Shown piece after piece: positions 11,735 through 21,924 of a stretch of 64,000 nucleotides of DNA (positions are counted from its first letter, which is position 1; the number at the start of each line of letters is the position of its first letter). The translations under genes and the position numbers were made by a program. The notes below the pieces were generated by a model. It was not told where the DNA came from and searched no databases. It worked only from the letters and a program-made list of their open reading frames with translations. Source of the DNA: Vandiemenella viatica (Eukaryota; Arthropoda; Insecta; Orthoptera; Morabidae); NCBI GenBank assembly GCA_031002005.1, contig CM061919.1:226422739-226486738 (forward strand). Reading direction: 5' to 3'.

Positions 11735-11905
11735 TACCCACCCGGGCCGAACATGAAACACCGCCCCTGCAAATTACTCCAGGCAAATGCCGGGATGCTT
11801 CCTTCAAAAGTCCATGGCCCCATTCCTTCGCATTCCTTGTCCCCAGTCCTTTCCTGCTTGTAATGATGTTTACAAGGAGCAAAGCCATGAGCAAAAAAAG
11901 CCACC
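11735..11905 (+). repeat. SINE-A copy, 3' part
   Basis: Begins at CCCGGGCCGAACATG and continues with TTACTCCAGGCAAATGCCGG, CTTCCTTCAAAAGTCCATGG and TTCCTTGTCCCCAGTCC, then a short A-rich end. The tRNA-like head is missing. Confidence 0.8.
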
Positions 11906-12683
11906 GGAACATGTGCTCCATCACAATTCAATTAACCTAATCTTATCATGGTTAATATATTACTGATGCTACCTGTAAAGAATGTTTCACTGCCTATCTA
12001 TTATTAGTTTCAAAGAGGAATGGGGGAAGGTAAACTTTTCCCCAACATTTCATGATAGTTAATTTAATGGTTTATTTTCATGAAGAAATTTAAAATGGTG
12101 ACTTGTTTTCATTATTTGACAGTAAGAGTAAATGTTACTTTGTTACTAATTTGGATCCTTTGTGATTTACAGTGTTGATCAAAAAATGTCACCAATCTCT
12201 TCACATTTGCTTCATTTTCCTGTTTTTTTTTTCATATTTCCATGATTAGCCAAGGTAAAAAAATCAGCTCAAAAATGTTATTTCTATGAAATATTAGAAA
12301 CTCTCAGGGCATTGGACCGAGTGTGATGGTTGAGCAGGAATGAAATTGAATAAAAAAAAAAAACTGTAGCACTAAAAATAAGCCGAAAGAATACACTGTC
12401 ATATAAAATTACAAGACCACGAAGTTGAAGTTGTTGACCAATTCAGCTACCTGGGGAGCATAATTGCCAATAATGGTAGAAGTGAGTTAGAAATAATGAG
12501 TAGAGTAACCAAAGGAGCCAACTTCTACAGTACCGTGCGAGGCTTACTATGGGACATGAAGGTTCCCAGAAGAACAAAAATTGTCTTGTACAAATCATAT
12601 CTCATTCCTATTCTCACATATGCTTTGGAAACATGCACACTAACATCAAGGGACCTTAGCAAGATCCAAGCATGTGAAATGAA

Positions 12684-12952
12684 TATTAGGGCATACGAGT
12701 GACCCGATCGTGACGTCACCAAGCGAGCAGGGCCTAACTATATCGCCCCTCCACGCGCTTTCCCCTCCGTTCCCGGCTGCTGGCGCTATATAATAGACTA
12801 CCGTGCGGCAGACTTCAGTAATGTTAAGCGGGGGCTTGACAATGGAAGCAGTGCAAGCTTCCGAAACGTCGCCAGACGGCTCAATTCTGACGCGGCTTGA
12901 AACCCGAGAAGTTTTTATCAAGCATTGCCGCCGCGAAAACGTACATAATTAT
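12684..12952 (+). mobile_element. 269-bp promoter-bearing retroinsertion (SINE- or Penelope-like)
   Basis: It is flanked by perfect 13-bp direct repeats CATGTGAAATGAA (12671-12683 and 12953-12965), which cut the LINE frame cleanly. It is GC-richer than its surroundings, starts TATTAGGGCATACGAGTGACC and ends in an AT-rich ACGTACATAATTAT. Inside are a TATA/initiator pair (12787-12819), a GGAAGC/GCTTCC hairpin followed by GAAAC (12844-12867) and a CCCGAGAAGTTTTTAT block (12903-12918). The latter two resemble a minus-strand segment at 59562-59630. No coding sequence is seen. The long, unequal-type duplication fits target-primed reverse transcription more than a DNA transposon or solo LTR. Confidence 0.7.
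12787..12819 (+). promoter_or_regulatory. TATA box and arthropod-type initiator inside the insertion
   Basis: TATATAA begins at 12787 and TCAGT at 12815-12819, placing the initiator A (12817) 30 bases after the first T of the TATA box. That is the usual spacing of RNA polymerase II core promoters in arthropods. No transcript evidence is available. Confidence 0.45.
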
Positions 12953-13354
12953 CATGTGAAATGAAGTTTCTTAGAATGGCCCTCCAGAAAACTAGACTTG
13001 ACCGCATAAAGAATGAGGAAATTAGATCAAACCTAGAGCTAAGGGAATCCATGGAAGAGAGACTTAGATCATCAAGACTTCGGTGGTTTGGGCATGTGAA
13101 GAGAATGACTAGTAAAAGACTGCCAAAAACTTATTTGGAAAAAAGGATACTGGGCAAAAGACCAGTGGGAAGACCAAGAAGAAGATGGACAGACCAACTG
13201 AAGGAGGACATAGAGAGAAGAAGCTAGAATTGGGAGTACATCACAGACAGAGAAACCTTTCTGGACAGGAAAAGGTGGAAAACAGTCGTCTATAACAACC
13301 AAGGCTCGTAAACCACACCTGGGAAACTGGAGGTGGTCTCCAACGATAATGATG

Positions 13355-13500
13355 ATGACTAGTTCAAATCTCCCAGATTTCATTTTTGTGTGGTTTCCCA
13401 AAATCAGTTCATCCGAATGTTGGGATGGTTTCTTCAAAAGACCATGGCCAAATATCTTTTCTTTGCCTTATGTCCTGGACAAGGTGTAAAGCCATAAGTA
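13355..13500 (+). repeat. SINE-A copy, partial
   Basis: Recognised by TGTGGTTTCCCAAAATCAG, GAATGTTGGGATGG, CTTCAAAAGACCATGGCC and TGTAAAGCCATAAGTAAAA. The tRNA-like head is missing. Confidence 0.7.
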
Positions 13501-13990
13501 AAATTACTTTCCATGTATTATTGGTCCAAGGATCCTATCAGCTTGAACTTTGTATTAATTACTTACTAGCAGTTGCGACCAAATTAAAATGTGGCCTCCA
13601 AGAAAAAATTATATTTATCTAAATGTCATTTTTCTTCTGCAATTTTCTTCTCAATCAACGCTATTTATTTCAAAGGAACAATGGAGCATATTAGTTCATA
13701 CATTAAACAATCACTGCTTCCAATATTGCTGCAATATGTCTCCACCAAGCCTATGTTGATTTGTTTCTAATCCTAATAATACACCAAATCGAAAAGGGCT
13801 GCACTCGGTTTTGCATCACTGCAGCTACCTATCTACACTCCTGGAAATTGAAATAAGAACACCGTGAATTCATTGTCCCAGGAATGGGAAACTTTATATA
13901 CACATTCCTGGGGTCAGATACAACACATGATCACACAGACAGAACCATAGGCACATAGACACAGGCAACAGAGCATGCACAATGTCGGCA

Positions 13991-14941
13991 CTAGTACCGT
14001 GTATATCCTCCTTTCGCAGCAATGCAGGCTGCAATTCTCCCATGGAGACGATCGAAGAGGTGCTGGATGTAGCCCTGTGGAACCGCATGCCAAGCCATTT
14101 CCACCTGGCGCTTCAGCTGGACCAGCGTTCGTGCTGGACGTGCAGACCGCGTGAGACGACGTTTCATCCAGTCCCAAACATGCTCAATGGGGGACAGATC
14201 CGGAGATCTCGCTGGCCAGGATAGTTGACTTACACCTTCTAGAGCACGTTGGGTGGCACGGGATACATGTGGACGTGCATTGTCCTGTTGGAACAGCATG
14301 TTCCCTTGCCGGTCTAGGAATGGTAGAATGATGGGTTCGATGACGGTTTGAATGTACCGTGCACTGTTCAGTGTCCCCTCGACGATCACCAGAGGTGTAC
14401 GGCCAGTGTAGGAGATCGCTCCCCACACCATGATGCCGGGTGTTGGCCCTGTGTGCCTCGGTCGTATGCAGTCCTGATTGTGGCGCTCACCTGCACGGCG
14501 CCAAACACGCATACGACCATCATTGGCACCAAGGCAGAAGTGACTCTCATCACTGAAGACGACACGTCTCCATTCGTCCCTCCATACACGCCTGTCGCGA
14601 CACCACTGGAGGCGGGCTGCACGATGTTGGGGCGTGAGCGGAAGACGACCTAACGGTGCGCGGGACCGTAGCCCAGCTTCATGGAGACGGTTGCGAATGG
14701 TCCTCCCTGATACCCCAGGAGCAACAGTGTCCCTAATTTGCCGGGAAGTGACGGTGCGGTTCCCTACGGCACTGCGTAGGATGCGACGGTCTTGGCGTGC
14801 GTCGCTGCTGTCCGGACCCAGGTCGACGGGCACGTGCACCTTCCGCCAACCACTGGCGACAACATCGATGTACTGTGGAGACCACGCGCCCCACATGTTG
14901 AACAATTCGGCGGTACGTCCACCCGGCCTCCCGCATGCCAA
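13991..14941 (-). pseudogene. Tc1-like transposase, second helix-turn-helix plus catalytic domain
   Basis: The second DNA-binding part reads RTVTSRQIRD and SGRTIRNRLHEAGL, and the catalytic domain follows. The first Asp is in VVFSDESHF, the second in FQQDNARPH, and the Glu in SPDLSPIEHVWD. I count 32 residues between the second Asp and the Glu; classical Tc1 has 34. The frame ends GGYTRY and stop at 13991. About 50 residues at its start are out of frame with the true protein: the correct N-terminal half lies in another frame upstream (to 15005). One frameshift separates the two halves, so this copy is probably inactive although both catalytic Asp and the Glu remain. Confidence 0.9.
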
Positions 14942-15005
14942 CTATACGCCCTCGCTCAAAGTCCGTCAACTGCACATACAGTTCACATACACGCTGTCGC
15001 GGCAT
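14800..15005 (-). pseudogene. Tc1-like transposase, N-terminal helix-turn-helix part
   Basis: The frame starts MPRQRVCELYVQLTDFERGR at 15005 and continues GMREAGWTYRRIVQHVG and VSTVHRCCRQWLAEG, the first paired-type DNA-binding subdomain that recognises the terminal repeats. Near 14800 the coding sense moves to the frame of the catalytic part, so a single insertion or deletion there broke the gene. The exact base cannot be fixed without a related copy. Confidence 0.85.
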
Positions 15006-15249
15006 GCTACCAGTGTTAAAGACTGAGATGGAGCTCCGTATGCCACGGCAAACTGGCTGACACTGACTGCGGCGGTGCCCAATCGCTGCGCAGCTAGCGC
15101 CCTTCAACGGCCAACACTGCTGTTCCTGGTGTGTCCGCTGTGCCGTGCGTTTGATCATTGCTTGTACAGCCCTCTAGTAGTGTCCGGAGCAAGTATGGTG
15201 GGTCTTACACACCAGCGTCAATGTGTTCTTATTTCAATTTCCAGGAGTG

Positions 15250-16936
15250 TATAAAAGTCTAACTGAAGTCACATCTTTCCCCAAACACTGTAGCCTTAAT
15301 CTTTCATTGTGAGATGTGCCTTGCACTTTGAACAGAGTATGTGTATTGCCACTTTGATTGCTGCTTCAATTCAGCAAGGACATGGGACTTTGAAATTTAT
15401 AGAAATTCCAGTTGAAGCAACAAAATTGTAAATCATTCGTTCCCATCGATTTTGTTGTCAACTGCACTCACTAAATTGTCACTGTCTGTTGTGGTCTTCC
15501 CATCCATGAACCACCTCGCTCAACTTTACTATGTCATAACCCCCGGATTATTTCACCAAGAAATAACAAATTACAAAATATTAGACAAGGACGGTAAGCT
15601 TAAGCCATTAGGCAACACCAGGGGGACTTTTCCTGGGAATTAAAGTGCTGACAGGCAGTCAAAACCATCACAGTTGTGACCACATTGACAGGGCCCTTTA
15701 TTGGACTACCATTGCCTCTTCACTTTAGAAATTATAGTGAAAGGCCATGGTTGAAACCTTCTGCATGGGTCTCTGTGGAGTCCGTCACCATTATGCTTCG
15801 AGCCAGCCCAAGAAAGCGATCCAGAAGCAGCCACTTAGCATCAGAGATGCCTCAGTGGCCATGCAGCATTAGCCGGGTATCAGACCGGCTCTACCGGGAG
15901 AACATGGATGGGAGCCCTAGATGGTGGAAGGCTACATTGTTCACCACAACCCATAGGCTAACTTGTCACTCAAAATAGTTATAATCAGTCAGTTGCTTTT
16001 AGTCGAAGAACTAGTTTACATATCTGCTGTTTTGTCTCTTACTCTTTTATCTGAATCATTGTAAGTTACTGTGAATATTGTAAATTATATCTTGTGAAGA
16101 TGACATAGCATGTTGAGGATAGTCACTATAACAATCTTATTATGAAATCTGCATCCCAAATCCAGGTTGGCTTCTATGCCCAATCCTTACTCCTGGCTCC
16201 TCTTAGTCGCACCAGCCAAATTTATCCACTCGGCCTTGCTGATTCTGACATTGTCACTGCAGCTATCACTCGTTGCATTAAGGACACCCTCTTTACAGAT
16301 TTAGTGATGACTGTTTCTTGCTATTATAAATTGGATTATTGGCCATATTTCAGTTGTTAAATCATCTTAAAACATTTTTACCATTTGGTAGGAAGGTTTA
16401 CACACTAACAATGGGGCTACATATGGCGTTTGCTATTTTGCTAAGGATGTCTGTAAACCGCACACAGGCACTTTACTAGAATTGCGTGGAATTAAGGTTT
16501 ATTTGAAAATAGATCATACTTAAAAAAATAACTCTCCGAATGATGTATTTTTATAATAATATAGTGACATGGGACATGGTTATTTGAAGATCTAAGAAAA
16601 TTATATTTCTGTAGGAACTGTGAACATTAAACCTAAGTAATATCATATAACATTTTTGCTCAATTTTATTTGATTGTGCTGCTTCCAACATTATTAATTT
16701 TGGATGTCAGTTTTGATATCATTGTGGATCTGTTTTCAGGTTCCTATTTAATTTTGTGTGATTTACTTACATGTATTTTGGATACATTGTTTGGGCTTTA
16801 GGGCATGTTGACATTGTGGTGATTAGCACCCAAAAAAATTAAACTTTTAACAAATTACCTGAAAGAGAAGTTTTAAAATAATTCAATCATGATACAAATT
16901 TTATTAATTGATTACTTCTTTCGCTGACTTTTATAG
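15250..16936. other. Unassigned sequence before the first visible SMAP exon
   Basis: Presumed intronic if the gene starts upstream. I looked for the ArfGAP zinc-finger exon (CxxC...CxxC with RWASWN-like sequence) here and in 1-15250 and did not see it. Short frames at 15452 and 15676 have no family motif. Confidence 0.4.
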
Positions 16937-17104
16937 AGCTTGCAGCAGATGGGAAATAGCCGTGCCAGAGCAGTTTATGAAGCAAATCTACCCGATAATT
17001 TCCGCCGACCACAAACAGATTCATCTTTGGAAGCATTTGTGCGTGCAAAGTATGAACAGAAGAAATATATTGCTCGAGAATGGGTTCCTCCTCCAATACC
17101 AAAG
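16937..17104 (+). CDS. Smap: SMAP exon (end of ArfGAP domain), first visible exon
   Basis: Encodes 56 residues beginning SLQQMGNSRARAVYEANLPD, then FRRPQTDSSLEAFVRAKYEQ and KKYIAREWVPPPIPK. SLQQMGN and NLP-NFRRPQTD are hallmarks of the C-terminal half of the ArfGAP domain in the SMAP1/SMAP2 family. These proteins speed GTP hydrolysis on Arf1/Arf6 during clathrin-dependent vesicle formation. The acceptor is TTTTATAG just before 16937 and the donor GTATTT at 17105; both ends are phase 0. The zinc finger that forms the catalytic Arf-binding part should be encoded by earlier exons, which are not in view. The Drosophila counterpart is known as CG8243/Smap, from memory. Identity is very likely; no search was run. 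Confidence 0.95.
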
Positions 17105-17814
17105 GTATTTTTGTCTTAACTTGAAATTCTATTTGTTAATAGTCTTATGCTAAGTTAAACTTATTCAACTTTGTCAAATTTAGTATTAAACTTAACATTT
17201 GTCACTAATGAATATTCAGTTTTATTGTATTCATTATTGATAGTTGTTTTTAATGTTAAGATATCTTTTCATTTTTAAGACAGATCATAAAGAAGCAGTG
17301 AAATTTTCTCCATTTAATTGATGTCAAACATGTTTGAGTGTAGTTTGAGAGTATACAGATTTAAATCATCTTCCAACAATCCTGAGTTCAATTCACCCCG
17401 TTTTAAAAGATCAGATGTCTACCAGGATAGTTCTTGAACAGTCTGACAAATTCACTTTGTTCCTTCCCAATAGTTAAGTGAAATCGGTTCCTAATGTGTG
17501 ATTTGGATGTTGGTTTTGTTGTTATTTGGGCTTTTGAGTAAGATCATTAGCACCTCAGCTAATAACTGCCTCCATTTAGTTTGATATTTAAAAAAAAAAA
17601 ATAAAAAAAAATCCTTTGACTTTAAAGTCGGAAATCATAATTTATATTGATTTTTTTCCAGGTATTGTTCAAGAAGTACAGTATTCGTATGTGCTACCTA
17701 TACATTCCAATACCTATATTTCCTTGTGTAATACAGGGTTACTACAAAAGAATCATTCACTTTCAAACCCTGATTTATTCCAAAGTATTATACTTACAAA
17801 TATGATTGATATAT

Positions 17815-19240
17815 GCGGAAATAAGGGCAGCAGCAGTAACAGGAAAGCAGTGGCTATACCGTGTGATGAGAAAGTTATGGAATCAGGGCGCAACTCCTGA
17901 AGACTGGAAAAAATGAATAATTATACCTATATTCAAAAAAGGGAGCAAGAAGGAGTTTAAAAACTATAGAGGGATTATACTGATGTGATATTGTGCCAAA
18001 GTGTATGAGAAGATCATTGAAAACAGGATACTTGACAGAGTGGAAAAAGGGCTAAGGGAAGAGCATTACAGCTTCAGATTGGGGAGATCCACGGTAGACC
18101 TGATATTTGCTATGAGACAGCTGCAGCAAAAACATTGAGTATGTAAAGGATCTACTGTTGTTATTTCTTGATATTGAGAAAGCATATGATTGTGTACACA
18201 GGAGTAAGGTGTGTAAGGCCTTGGGGAACAGAGGAGTTCACAAAGAAATCAGCAGGAGAGTGACAGGACTGTACCAAGGAAGTGTGAGCTATGTGAAAAT
18301 AGGGGAAGGAAGAACAGATTGGCTGAAACAAAGGAATGGACTAAAACAAGGAAGTGCCCTCTCACAACTTTATTGTAATCATGGATGATATAATGCAGAA
18401 GGTGGCAGTGAGGACGGGAGAGTAAATCATGGTGATGGCTTTTGCGGAAAATCTGATGATCTAGGGAGATGATGAAGAGGAAGTTCAGTGGCAGTTGGAT
18501 GTATGGACAGATAGTGTGGCAGAGTATGGCCTGAAATTTAATGTAAAGAAATGTGATTACATGATAACAACAAGAAGGAAGAATAGGATATCCCAGGGAA
18601 TTATGGCAGGTCAACAACTAAAGAAGGTAAGTAGGTTCAAGTACTTGGGGAAAGTATTAGAGGAATGTGGAGGAAATGATGACGGGATAAGTGAAAGAGG
18701 AAGACAAGCAGAGGCATTTCTACGGAGCATTAGAAGCCTGATATGGAATAAAGATGTGCCACAGAGAAGCAAGAGAGTAATCTATCACACATACTATGTG
18801 CATACCTTGATATATGCTGCTGAAACATGGACATCGAAGAAGCGGGACATCAGCAAGGTACAAGCAAGCGAAATAAAGTTTTTAAGAGGTGGAATGGGAG
18901 TTACTAAAATGAACAGAAGAAGGAATGAAGTGATTAGATGCACCATAAATGAGGAACTCCTATAGGAAAGGGTAGAGAGGACCAGACTGAGATGGTAGGG
19001 ACTTTAAAGAGAATGGAGGTTCAGAGCATCCCAAGAAAAATCCACGAAATTAAGATGCATGGTAAATGACACAGAGGAAGACCAAGAGATGGATGGTTGA
19101 AAGGAATGGAGGAGTGGGTATGGAAGAGAGGATAGGACTTGAACAAGGTGGTGACAGAGACACAGTGGGAAGAAAGAAGGAAATGGAGAGGCTTGTGAGC
19201 GAAGCAGACCCGGATAGTGGGAGGAAACTGCTGATGATGA
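17815..19240 (+). mobile_element. LINE reverse-transcriptase fragment (GATGAT-tail family), decayed
   Basis: In order: LWNQGATPEDWKK, IPIFKKGSKKEFKNYRGI, YEKIIENRILDRVEKGLREE, FLDIEKAYDCVHRSKV (the Asp-bearing palm block A), LKQGSALSQ, then MAFAENLM where the catalytic FADD box is expected (about 18430-18455). Then come KFNVKKCDYM, FKYLGKVLEE, IYAAETWTSKKRDISKVQAS and RPRDGW. The last 156 codons before the 3' part (18495-18965) are open. Several stops and the FAEN substitution make it inactive. It ends with GCTGATGATGA, the family tail in short form. Confidence 0.85.
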
Positions 19241-19898
19241 ATGTGACCTTTAATTCTGGCTTTGTGTATGTGAACTAAGCATTGAATGCTCAGTTGTTTT
19301 GATTTATGTTTAACTGTAGTTCATTAATGATTTCATCCATTTTGCTGCAAGAACTGGTTGACCAGTCTTCTTTCTGCTTAATATTGCTTCTTATTACTTG
19401 AGGACCCTCTGCCTCTTTTCACATATTACAGGCTCTCCTGATGCGTTAGCTGATGCATAGAATAAAAACATTTTCTAGAAAGTTGCACAGTTTGGACAGA
19501 TTACAAAAGACAAATATTACATTATCCCTAAAGCTCCTATTACGCGACTGTATACAGCCTAGAAACAACCTTAATTGCATATAAATGTCACAAATTCTTT
19601 AAAAAAATTAAACTCTAGCTTTTAAGTGTGGAGAACTTATTTGGTATCTTCTAGTAACAATATTAAATAAGGTATTTATATTTTTAGTGTTTTCAAATTT
19701 AGCATAGATTAAGACAATTGTTAGATTGTTGTATTTTAATTTTTATGGATTGTTACAAATCTCGAGTAAAGTTGTAGTTCCTACCAAGTTTTCAGGTTAG
19801 TTATTCATATGAAATGTGCTGAGTGTTTTCACTGAAATGATTGCAGTGATTTGAAAAATGGGGATTTTGAAAGAACTTAATAAAGTGTATTGATGTAG

Positions 19899-20084
19899 AT
19901 TACCGGATTAACCACGTAGCAGGAGGTAGCAAATGCTACGGGCCTCGCGCCTCCTAGGGGGGCCCCGCGCCTAGGCTAGCCGGCGAGCTTTTTTTAAGCT
20001 CTACATTTTTCCCCCCGGCGGCAAAAATCAAGGGCCTCTTTTTCACATTTGCTACGGGCCTCGCGCTGTCTTAATCCAGCCCTG
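19899..20084. repeat. hAT-type MITE, 186 bp, with internal direct repeats
   Basis: Flanked by TTGATGTAG on both sides (19890-19898 and 20085-20093). Ends are ATTACCGGATTAA and TTAATCCAGCCCTG, an imperfect inverted repeat in which the right end has the usual hAT CAGGGCTGGATTAA form. Two direct copies of GCTACGGGCCTCGCGC lie inside it near 19934 and 20051, which explains its local GC richness. No coding capacity. Confidence 0.8.
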
Positions 20085-21219
20085 TTGATGTAGTGAAGCA
20101 GTGCCTTCACATGCTAAAATCAGATTGGTATAGTCAAATGCCGAGTGATACAAATTTCTCACGAGTACAAAAAATAAAAACTCATTTTGATATAAGGTTT
20201 ATATAGGTGGAGAAATTTATTGCAAGCCATTACTTTCGGATTACAAATTCAGTTTCTGTTACCAAATTTATAGTCTTTCACGATTAAAACAGACCTTATT
20301 GCTGCTCCAAACAATATTTTTACTCTATTTATCATTCTAGGTTCTGTTCTACCATTTAACTGATCAATTATTTGTCCAAACTAAACATTATTTCTTCTTA
20401 TATTGTTGACTGTAGAACTGCAATCCCCAAAGAATAATAGGATTTCTACTTGCCAACCTTGTTTCGCTAATCCTGTAGATCCCAAATGCGCCACTACTGC
20501 ATTAGAAGATCTAGTCGTTTTGGATGGTATGTCACCATCCATTATCCTGAAGTATGATATACGAGCTACTACCAACGTGTAATCTTAGAGGTCGGCCCAC
20601 ATTCACCTCTATTTACACATGCAAGCCATCTGCTTAAGAATAAGAAATATTATAGTGACAAAATGTTCCACTTATATTATTGATTTATTAATTACTTTTT
20701 TCAATGACACTATTACATTTCAGAACATTCTCTCATGGCTTACAGAGTTTTAATACCTGTACATTGCCTTTATTTGAAATTCTTTGTTCCAAAGCTCTCA
20801 TAATTTTCAAGTGATAAGATTATTATAATAGTAGAAATGGTAGTCTGTTTCAAGTAGGAATTCCTAGCAAGTATGGAGAAAGAAATCCTATTAATTACCA
20901 TAGGTATGTGATGACAAATGAGAAGTCTATATACACACTATTCGAATGGATGTTTATAGCTTACTCAACATCTTATTTACACCTGATTACCAAAATATTG
21001 TGTATTATGTTCTTGTTGTTTGTCATTGCATGTGTATTGCATTTGGCTTGGTCAGAGGTAGGCTTCATTATGTTTTCATTCAAGAAAGAGGGGAAAAAGT
21101 GACAGTTTAAACAAGTTCACTTAAGATGCAACACTACAAATCTATGATATGAAATTGAATGTAATTGACTTCTAATTTTTTCCCGTTATTTGCTATTTTG
21201 TATGATTTTTTTTTTAAAG

Positions 21220-21445
21220 GTAAATTGGGACAAAGAACTTGAGGAAGAAGCTGAACGCCAGAGGAAGCGCAAGAAGGAGGCAAAGCAGCAGCAGACCCGC
21301 AAGTCTACTGGCTCTCTCGCAGAAGTCGCTGTTCCCCAGTTACTGCCAAAACCTAAAGGTTCAACTAGCCCCAAGCCTGGCCGACCAACAACTTCTGAAA
21401 CGGCAAAGCAGCAGAAACAGGGCACTCAGGACTTACTTGGGCTAG
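21220..21445 (+). CDS. Smap: SMAP exon (basic region and start of clathrin box)
   Basis: Encodes 75 residues plus one base of the next codon. It begins VNWDKELEEEAERQRKRKKE, a charged helix with an R/K cluster, then a Ser/Thr/Pro-rich linker (KPKGSTSPKPGRPTTSET), and ends QGTQDLLGL. The Leu-rich end joins with the Asp codon completed by the next exon to give LLGLD, the clathrin-box motif used by SMAP proteins to bind the clathrin heavy chain. Acceptor AAAG before 21220, donor GTAACC at 21446, leaving phase 1. Confidence 0.95.
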
Positions 21446-21924
21446 GTAACCTAGCTTTATGCATTCTAGACATGACTTAAAATTTCATGCAATAACAGTA
21501 AAAATATATTTATAGAAACAAGTATAAAAATAACACCAGTGAAGTTGATGCCAATTTTGGAAGGTGACAGCTATCCTTTGTCTTGTTAGTAAACTATTAA
21601 TCGTCCCTAAATGCTTATATGGAAAAGGTGAAAATATGTAGTATTGTGACAAGGTAAATTATCAGTTACAAAAGTTTTATTTTAACAGCAGTCATCAATT
21701 GATTGAAAAAATAAAGGCATTTGCGTGAAAGTGAGTACCCAAAACTTCCCAATTTTGTAAAAACTTTGTCAAAGGACCAAAAACTAAATTAATAAAAGTG
21801 TTACTTGGGGAATTCATTGATGAAATGGGATGAAACAGCACAAACAAGTTCAGTATTGATTAGTTAGATGTTAAATTTATGATTTATGTAATTCCATTAG
21901 TGTTACAAGTTATTTCTTTGTCAG
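21446..21924 (+). other. SMAP intron B, 479 bp
   Basis: The shortest intron of the gene and the only one without a recognisable TE. It splits the clathrin-box codon (phase 1). Confidence 0.95.

Larger units (their letters stand above)
12370..13350 (+). mobile_element. LINE 3' fragment (GATGAT-tail family), split by a 269-bp insertion
   Basis: The first part (12370-12683) reads FSYLGS-like, then LLWDMKVPRRTKIVLYKSYL, LTYALETCT and LSKIQACEMN. The frame resumes after the insertion with MKFLRMALQKTRLDRIKNEE, then LRSSRLRWFGHVKRM and KRPVGRPRRRWTDQL (about 12961-13200). It ends in a GATAATGATGATGA tail near 13340. The same domain order and tail occur at 17815-19240, 39030-39455 and 41290-41555. 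I would place it near the RTE/Craft-type endonuclease-reverse transcriptases, without certainty on the clade. Confidence 0.8.
13836..15249 (-). mobile_element. Tc1-like DNA transposon, 1414 bp, nearly intact
   Basis: Terminal inverted repeats of 27 bp are identical at both ends (13836-13862 and 15223-15249; outer end CACTCCTGGAAATTG) and are flanked by TA at 13834-13835 and 15250-15251, the Tc1/mariner target site. The interior is GC-rich compared with its AT-rich surroundings and encodes a transposase on the minus strand. Identical ends and one visible coding lesion suggest a recent insertion, possibly after arrival by horizontal transfer, which is inference. Confidence 0.95.
17105..21219 (+). 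other. SMAP intron A, 4115 bp
   Basis: Bounded by GTATTT and TTTTTTAAAG. It contains a plus-strand LINE (17815-19240) and a hAT-type MITE (19899-20084). The parts 17105-17814, 19241-19898 and 20085-21219 hold nothing I can name, apart from an A-rich run near 17588-17610 and a tRNA-like B-box sequence GAGTTCAATTC near 17384. Confidence 0.9.

Noticed and set aside
12844..12950. Functional hammerhead ribozyme
   Set aside because: Only the GAAAC side and a possible hairpin are present; CUGANGA is not intact and stem I cannot be paired convincingly. Kept only as a homology signal.
13982..15026. Plus-strand open frames of 75-130 codons over the Tc1 element
   Set aside because: They are shadows of the minus-strand transposase in GC-rich sequence.
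18495..18965. 156-codon open frame as a host gene
   Set aside because: The sequence is the 3' domain of a LINE and recurs at 12370-13350.
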